In this document: positions 57,819 to 64,000 of the stretch, piece after piece
Layout: each line of letters begins with the position of its first letter
Position numbering within the stretch: the first letter of the stretch is position 1
From: Albugo candida
Lineage: Eukaryota > Oomycota > Peronosporomycetes > Albuginales > Albuginaceae
Assembly: GCA_905220665.1 (NCBI GenBank)
Contig: CAJNAR010000172.1
Span: forward strand, 366,134-430,133
Direction of reading: 5' to 3'
Length of the DNA: 64,000 nucleotides
Notes under the pieces: model-generated
The model's input: the letters and a program-made list of their open reading frames with translations, nothing else
Told to the model about the DNA's origin: nothing
Database searches by the model: none
Made by a program: the position numbers and the translations under genes

Positions 57819-59706
57819 GAACACTACAATTACAGAAATTGTGGAAGAGCATATCAATAAACACAACCGCAAAGCTACGGATACAACCTTTACAATTACA
57901 AAGATTTTACATGCCACGCTGTGCAGCACCTTTTCGTCATTCACAAACATCTCACAACCATTCGACCTTTGCACTTCTTCCCCATTTATGCGGACCGTAA
58001 TCTTCTCACTTTCAGCGTGCCGTTTTCTATTAGTATATTAAGATGGTTCCGTTGCCGACAGCCATAATACTGAAAAAAACGTTTTGTTTTCTCAATAGCT
58101 CCTCTTCTGTATTTCATATATTTAATATGGTCTAGTTCGCTCTGGCACTTGCTTTACTTTGCCGTCGCGTTGTATGTAATGTCCGAATTCTACTAATCTA
58201 CTTGCGAAGTTTGAAGAAACTCCAACAAGATGGCACCAATGTTTTTATACATTGAAATAGAATCGATTGAGATTCCTTAACAACCGACATTCCACAGGTC
58301 GTTTAAATGGGATCTGCAACTACTGCTATCCGTCTCAACCTAATTGTTCTATCCATTTTTAGGTGAAGTGGCATGGCTTTGTATACACCTAAGATAACAA
58401 ACACGCGCTGCGACGGTTATTGACATGTAAGCCATCGCCAGCTTTTTCACTTTCACTGAACTAGACTTTTCTTTACTGACCGCAATCCGTTATTTTGGTT
58501 TTGCTAGTACTAAGGCAGCCAAATCATCAATTTCAACAAAGACAGAGTGTCCCTGTTCTCATAAACGTGACATCCTCAAGCATTCTCGTTACGATTGTAA
58601 TTCTTCAAGATGAAATGTTTCCCTCCAAGTATTGCAATTGATCATTCCCTCCATTCAAGCACGTCCTTTTTTTTTACCACTTTTTCAGCTAGAGCATACG
58701 CCCTTTGCCCGTACTGGCTTCTACTGGTTTGTTGCTATTTCTTAGAGCCAGCACCCCATTTTTCAACTCCACAGCGCCTGCATTATGTACAATGCATCAG
58801 TGTTTGCATCCATCAAAGTTTAATGTCACCCGAATACTTAAACGTTCTATTAAGTGTCTCACGAGTCCAACTAAAGCAGCAAGGTTCCTCAAATATTTGC
58901 GTTGGTTCAAGCATCAATCTTATTCGTCCGTGTTATTGATCCCCTAAATACGCTCTAAAATGATCTCTAATCCAGAAATTCCCAGCCCTTATCTTGTGCC
59001 GACTATTATATTAGGGTCTGACTATTGCCACAGACTATTTGACTAATGTCACAGACAAAACACCTCTGGTTGGATAATTTGTGGATCATTAATATGATCG
59101 ATCGATAAGGTAGTTATATTACTGCTTCAACTTAAAATATATTATGAAACTTCTCTAGTCTATAAGGTCAAAATAGATAGAAGAATACCGGAGATAAATA
59201 TGTTCACGTAAATATTATTTCTTTTCTTAGTCGCGCAAGATATTCGAATATTCGTGATAAATTATTCCAATATGTATATTTGTTATTCAAGATAGCCTAG
59301 GTATTGAGCCAAGCATGCTTCGCGACGAAGCGCCATCAGAAAGGCGGTCGCTGATTGTGAATAGTAAGCTTCATAAGCTTCAGTCTTCAAAGTTTGCAAT
59401 CGAAAAAATGCATGCAGAGAAGAGAATGAAAAGTTCGCGTTCTTGAACTCAATCTTCATGCCGTTGAAAGATGCACCACCACGACTTCTTTAGTTTATTC
59501 CCTCGCACCAATTTTTTTTCAGCGTCGTGCTTACACGTCGGTTGAGGAAGCACACACGGATATTGTGCTATCTTCTTGGCTTTCTCTGAAATCTGAATGG
59601 TAATTATTCTCGAAGGGCATGTGGCAATTTCGATCCAACTATCGTGAATTTGGATATAATGCTTGACCTTGTCTGTCGGAGAACGGTATATACACAGCCC
59701 ATGTCT

Positions 59707-59754
59707 CTCATGTGAGCGGCATCTCATGTGGGCGGCATCTCATGTGGGCGGCAA
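59707..59754. repeat. 16-bp tandem repeat, three units
   Basis: The unit CTCATGTGRGCGGCAT is repeated from 59707, 59723 and 59739 with two mismatches in total. Confidence 0.85.
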
Positions 59755-60211
59755 CAGGTAAGCTTCTTTGGGACGATTCTCAAACGTGCTTCCACAGACT
59801 CAACAAAGCAACTAGAAGGCATGCAACTCCTGTATAACCTCAAAAGTGGTGTCGATAATACACTGATAAATAGGACAAGAAAATTTGTTCTGCAGAGCTT
59901 AATTATCTAACGTGGATTGACATTCAGCTTGAGATCACAAGTTAGAAGAAGATGCACGCTATTTGCATACTCTGATTTGAACTTTCAGCTTCCTTGAGAT
60001 GGGAAAATTTCTAGCCTTGTAATGAACAAACTCTACTTTTGAACTTTCGGAACGATCCCATCTCTTGACCATGGAGACCATGACAATTTGACCCATCATC
60101 ACTTCTATGCACGCTAGCGACTCTAGCCTATAGCAAAGGAATTCATATCGGAAAATTGTGTATCCAGCTGTTCACCAAGACAGTGACACCTTCAAAGAGG
60201 TGTTGCTAAAG

Positions 60212-60226
60212 CCTAAACCCTAAACC
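60212..60226. repeat. Short interstitial telomere-like tract, inverted
   Basis: CCTAAACCCTAAACC is two units of the telomere repeat in the orientation opposite to the terminal array, 3.4 kb inside the chromosome end. Confidence 0.6.
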
Positions 60227-62929
60227 TTTAATGATTAACAGGATATCTGCTCCTTCAGGGGTACAAATTTTGCTTTTACATAGTGCGAATCGATGTAACC
60301 CGACGTACATTACCTGTAACTGGACACGCCATTCTCGCGCATCCCACATTAACATATAAGATAAATGATTCGAAAATACTAGCAATATCGATCGTTTTTG
60401 CGAAACAGAATCTAAACAAATCGCATAGACGGTATGAGATACAGTTGCTTTCTTCGTTATCGGCGCTAGTGAGCACCAAAAGCCCCAATATTTGGAAGGA
60501 TTCTTAGTCATGATGAGAATGGAAATAGAAAATGTTTTTTTTATTGGTATGATGACTTCAATTCAGGAAGTCCACAAAAGCACCTTGGTATCGTAACTAA
60601 TTAGTACAAGCGCACTAGCAGTAGACACTATTAATTAGAGCTTTCCGTGATTCTAGAGGATATAAGTCCATTACATCCGAATACATTGATGAAGAGTGCC
60701 GTTTAACAAAGGCGTTGCTAAAGATGCACATGAACCGTTACGTAAGTTCATCTCGTGTTCAATGTGCGCGATACATTTGGAATTTTGCCCAACGCACTAT
60801 TTAAAGGCAAGATTTTTATCCTTGAAGGAACAGATCTGCTGCGGTACTGACCTGTTATCCCTTAATTCGTTGATGTCCGACACTGATGGCCACCAATAGT
60901 AACACCTTTTTTAAGGTGTCACTTTCTTGGTGAATTGTCACAATAAGCTTTCTTTAGTTAATAATCGTCTGGCCGTTTTCAACTTACACAGTCATGATCG
61001 TTTTCTAGTTTTGGATGGTATTTGCTATTTGAGTGGAGAAATTCTTTCCAGATGATGTGTTCTATCGCCAAAGAAAGTATTGATGCTGTATCACATTTGG
61101 CCAAATTTTCTGCGATCCCGGCATGTTTTGGTGGTCTACAAATGAATGTAATACTCTCCTCTTCTGTAACCACGTTGAGAAAGATTTGATATCTTCAAGA
61201 AACATTCCTAAGATCCATCTCATCTTTAAGTTTCTGGGTAGGAAGCACCGCGATTGCTTTATTCTCATCGCGGAAGATCCAGTGAGATACTCAGCTATTC
61301 GGGCCAGTATTTTATAAGACCCAGAACATTTATAAGGAGTTTTGTACGCATATGCGCGTCCAAAAATCAATTGTATATGGTTCAAGCATTGCATTTAGTT
61401 GATAGTCGTGTACGACTCTTCTTGTAGTAATGTGTTGCGTAAATGAAAGTAGGTGGGGTTGCTGCCTCAAGATTATTGATGTATGCGTTATTGTAGAACA
61501 TACATTTGATTGTTCGTTTCTATAATTTCATATATTTGGCGTTCTGGATGCATACGTATGAAGACATCGTGGAGATTCACCGAACAGGCATAGGGACGGA
61601 TTCTACCTAGTTATCTAGGGAACGGAGCCGAAAGTAATGTTTTGCATGCATGTTTGATACATTCGGGCAATGCGATTTTGAAAAATGCCGTACAGTAAAG
61701 ATGACAAAGAAAGAAATGTTTTCAGCCTCAATAACCCTGATAATAATTATCTAATCAAATTCGACCATTTTATATGGCTACAATGACTTGTAAAACTTGC
61801 TTCTCTGAGATTAAACTTGTCGAACTACATCACTTTACATCCAAGTGCGCATTCTGTGAAAACTGACATTATTTTGTGTGCTGAAAAAAATCGGTGGAGA
61901 AAGACTATTGGATTAGTAAATATCTTATGGCGGAACGCACGTTTGCAAATAATTGAGATCCTATACTTAGCATATTTGAGTATCAGGACCATTCATCATA
62001 TAAATTATTCTCAATGAGCAAGTGGGTTGACAAAGTCTAAATAACTTTCGCATCATTCAACAAATCAGGCAAATACTATTCGTACTGATTCTAAAGAAGC
62101 TCTTCCTCCGCTCTTATACTTCTACAAATGCCAGGACTCCGGATGGTGGTCCATAAATCCATAAGAGATATAAATATGTCCCGTTTGGTGGAATCATCAT
62201 CGATCGCAGAACAAACATTCCGTGTAAACATCAAGAAAACTTATCACGCTATTATAGATGAAGATTAGACGAAAACGATACTACAACTATATTCATGTCT
62301 TCAAGATTCCTAGTAACTGTGTTCAAATATAAAGACACTTCGTTTTGTTTTGGTGATCTCTATATGTAGTACACGAAGGATTCCCGGACAATAGACGCTT
62401 ACATTGATACCAAATCTTAATGGTTTTGCGTTATCATATATCAATGTATGGGGTCCACGATGAGGGTAAGGATTCCGTAGCTCTGTACAATTCCTCGTCA
62501 AAAACAAACATATATTAGGAAATACAGCGATTCGTAAAGAATCAATAGGCATGCCATATGCATGATCCGAAGATTCAATAGGTTGGTATCCTATCATAAA
62601 ATATAATTCGAAGATGCTCGAGGCATTGGCATGAGGGCGCACAATTTATATAAAAGAGAATTGGATAAGAAACATCGTATCTGCAATCCTCATTTTGTTG
62701 CAACAATTTAGACAGCTCACTCTCACTTTTAACCTTGGAACAAGCAATGTAGATGTTCCTCTAGACTTTCACTACCAAGATATCACCTGCCTAGAGCGCG
62801 AAGTTGTCTTTTGCACCCAATGAATCGCAGCGTAACTGAAAGTATAATTTTCGTATCTGACAGCTCTATGTGATTCTGCTCCGAAAGAGAACCTTCAACA
62901 CTACCGAAGATACAAATAAAATGTTTTTA

Positions 62930-63322
62930 TTATTCTGGATGTAAAGAATATTGATCAATTTTTCTTTTCTTAGTAATGCTGTCAGCAGATGATACATTTT
63001 TAGAATGCTCAGCCACATCAGGACAATCATGGTGTTTGACTTCACCCAAACTCTCTTCCAGCTGTTGGACACGTTGCTCCAGTATCGCAATTTTACTTGA
63101 ATTTTTCTCAACAGCCTGTGAGAGTTGTTTTACCGAACTTTCAAAGCATTGAGTTCGGACTTGATCCTCCTCGAGGACGATTAAATCATTTCGTGTACCC
63201 CTCCCTGCATTCGCATGTTGCCTCAACTCAGTCAAGCCTGCAAAAAAACATTCCAAAACTTTTCAATCCACTAGCATATCTTTGCCACTTTCCTGCTCTT
63301 CCAGTGGAGGATTAGAACTCAT
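62930..63322 (-). CDS. Most telomere-proximal gene: small coiled-coil protein with basic nuclear-type signal
   Basis: Two exons, 63322-63289 and 63237-62930, joined by a 51-nt GT-AG intron; 113 residues. The splice converts an in-frame stop after about 19 codons into a continuous product, which supports the model. The protein begins MSSNPPLEEQESLTELRQHA, has a coiled coil over about 55-80 (KIAILEQRVQQLEESLGEV) and ends with KKRKIDQYSLHPE, a classic monopartite nuclear-localisation pattern. No family is recognised. It starts 311 bp from the telomere array and points away from it. Telomere position effects on expression are possible. Confidence 0.6.
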
Positions 63323-63632
63323 GTTTCTGAACAGAGTAAAATTGAAAAGTGATCTCATTGTGTTGTTGAAAGCGACAGCAAGTACTCAGAAAGCTGAATC
63401 ATGAAAAAAAGGCACATTCTATTCCAACCACGGCTAAAAAACAGCTCTTGTTGTTTTCTGCAGAATGTAAACCGAATCGGATTCCATTCTATAGAAGTAA
63501 TGGATTGCAACACTTTTTGTTCCGAAACCTTAAATTCATTTGTTCAATTTCGGCGAAATATAGGAAAACGCCTTTCTATCCAGAAATGTTGGACAGTGTT
63601 TTTGTCTTTTATATAGTGTGGAAAGTACGGCT
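63323..63632. other. Junction DNA between the last gene and the telomere
   Basis: 310 bp; includes the presumptive promoter of the last gene. No repeat structure leads into the telomere. Confidence 0.5.
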
Positions 63633-64000
63633 TTTAGGGTTTAGGGTTTAGGGTTTAGGGTTTAGGGTTTAGGGTTTAGGGTTTAGGGTTTAGGGTTTAG
63701 GGTTTAGGGTTTAGGGTTTAGGGTTTAGGGTTTAGGGTTTAGGGTTTAGGGTTTAGGGTTTAGGGTTTAGGGTTTAGGGTTTAGGGTTTAGGGTTTAGGG
63801 TTTAGGGTTTAGGGTTTAGGGTTTTAGGGTTTAGGGTTTAGGGTTTAGGGTTTAGGGTTTAGGGTTTAGGGTTTAGGGTTTTAGGGTTTTAGGGTTTAGG
63901 GTTTAGGGTTTAGGGTTTAGGGTTTAGGGTTTAGGGTTTAGGGTTTAGGGTTTAGGGTTTAGGGTTTAGGGTTTAGGGTTTAGGGTTTAGGGTTTAGGGT
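63633..64000 (+). repeat. Telomere array (TTTAGGG)n
   Basis: About 52 units of TTTAGGG, G-rich strand 5' to 3' toward the right end, as expected for a chromosome terminus. Three variant TTTTAGGG units occur at 63822-63829, 63879-63886 and 63887-63894. The array reaches the window end, so its true length is not known. Confidence 0.98.

Larger units (their letters stand above)
52908..57823 (-). mobile_element. Decayed Ty1/copia-type LTR retrotransposon
   Basis: The element reads on the minus strand. Its order is copia-like: gag, protease region, GAG-pre-integrase, integrase, reverse transcriptase, RNase H. It is bounded by LTRs at 57590-57818 (5') and 52913-53147 (3') and by a direct GAACA on each side (52908-52912 and 57819-57823), the expected 5-bp target site duplication. 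The minus-strand LTRs begin TGTTG and the 3' one ends AAACA. A purine run (GGGAAAGAT) precedes the 3' LTR as polypurine tract. The two LTRs differ at many positions and all genes carry stops or frameshifts, so the insertion is old and inactive. Confidence 0.9.
57824..62929. other. Subtelomeric gene-free region
   Basis: Five kilobases of AT-rich DNA with only short overlapping frames. Minus-strand frames at 60206-60511, 60979-61394 and 62310-62642 were examined and show no signal peptide, domain or relation to the other families here. Confidence 0.5.

Noticed and set aside
60979..61394. Two overlapping minus-strand frames as an effector gene
   Set aside because: No signal peptide, no CCG or RXLR motif, and no splice joins them into one product.
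62310..62642. A 110-codon minus-strand frame
   Set aside because: It starts with GTG only, has no signal peptide and no resemblance to the CCG or pepsin-like families.

Overview
The window is a chromosome end of a filamentous eukaryote, most likely an oomycete and probably a white-rust species (Albugo type). Four things point there. The right edge is about 52 uninterrupted units of TTTAGGG, the telomere repeat known from oomycetes. Genes are compact, with very short GT-AG introns, nearly all 47-61 nt. Gene content is typical of a small eukaryotic genome (SIZ/PIAS, Aurora, Ku80, holocytochrome c synthase, TRM7, ADAT2). Finally, there are secreted proteins carrying C-x2-C-x5-G (with CHxC inside it), the signature of the Albugo CCG/CHXC effector candidates. 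The species name is an inference.

Layout. 1-1550: a broken copy of a CCG-type secreted protein gene plus its upstream region. 1.55-7.0 kb: gene-poor DNA with a remnant of a pepsin-like secreted gene (4.64-5.5 kb). 7.0-38.8 kb: a dense island of housekeeping genes: a proline-rich hypothetical, a CIR1-like nuclear protein, two divergent DJ-1-like genes, a CAMK-like kinase, a coiled-coil protein, TRM7, ADAT2, a SIZ-type SUMO ligase, an Aurora kinase, TSR2, then an intact CCG gene (24.1-26.2 kb) next to a MITE-like element, Ku80, holocytochrome c synthase, a TspO-like membrane protein, a METTL13-type methyltransferase and a PPP phosphatase with EF-hands. 39.1-40.2 kb: an intact but catalytically degenerate pepsin-like secreted protein. 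40-52.9 kb: gene-poor decayed DNA with a second pepsin-like remnant (inverted duplicate of the one at 4.7 kb), a perfect 116-bp inverted repeat, a frameshifted pepsin-like gene and some smaller broken genes. 52.9-57.8 kb: a decayed Ty1/copia element with two LTRs and a 5-bp target duplication. 57.8-62.9 kb: essentially empty. 62.9-63.3 kb: a small two-exon coiled-coil gene, the last gene before the telomere, which starts at 63633.

How things fit. TRM7 and ADAT2 both modify the tRNA anticodon loop, including wobble position 34, and overlap tail to tail. The SUMO ligase, Aurora kinase, Ku80 and CIR1-like proteins are nuclear maintenance and expression factors. The accessory portion is dominated by two secreted families that are duplicated and dying: CCG proteins (one intact, one with two in-frame stops) and degenerate pepsin-like proteins (one intact, one frameshifted, two remnants). 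The most unusual structures are the perfect inverted repeat at 45757-46052, the pepsin-like family without intact active-site triads, the paired DJ-1 homologues lacking the nucleophilic cysteine, and the inverted segmental duplication joining 4.6-5.5 kb to 44.0-45.2 kb. Exon boundaries were placed by eye from splice signals, reading frame and family alignment from memory.
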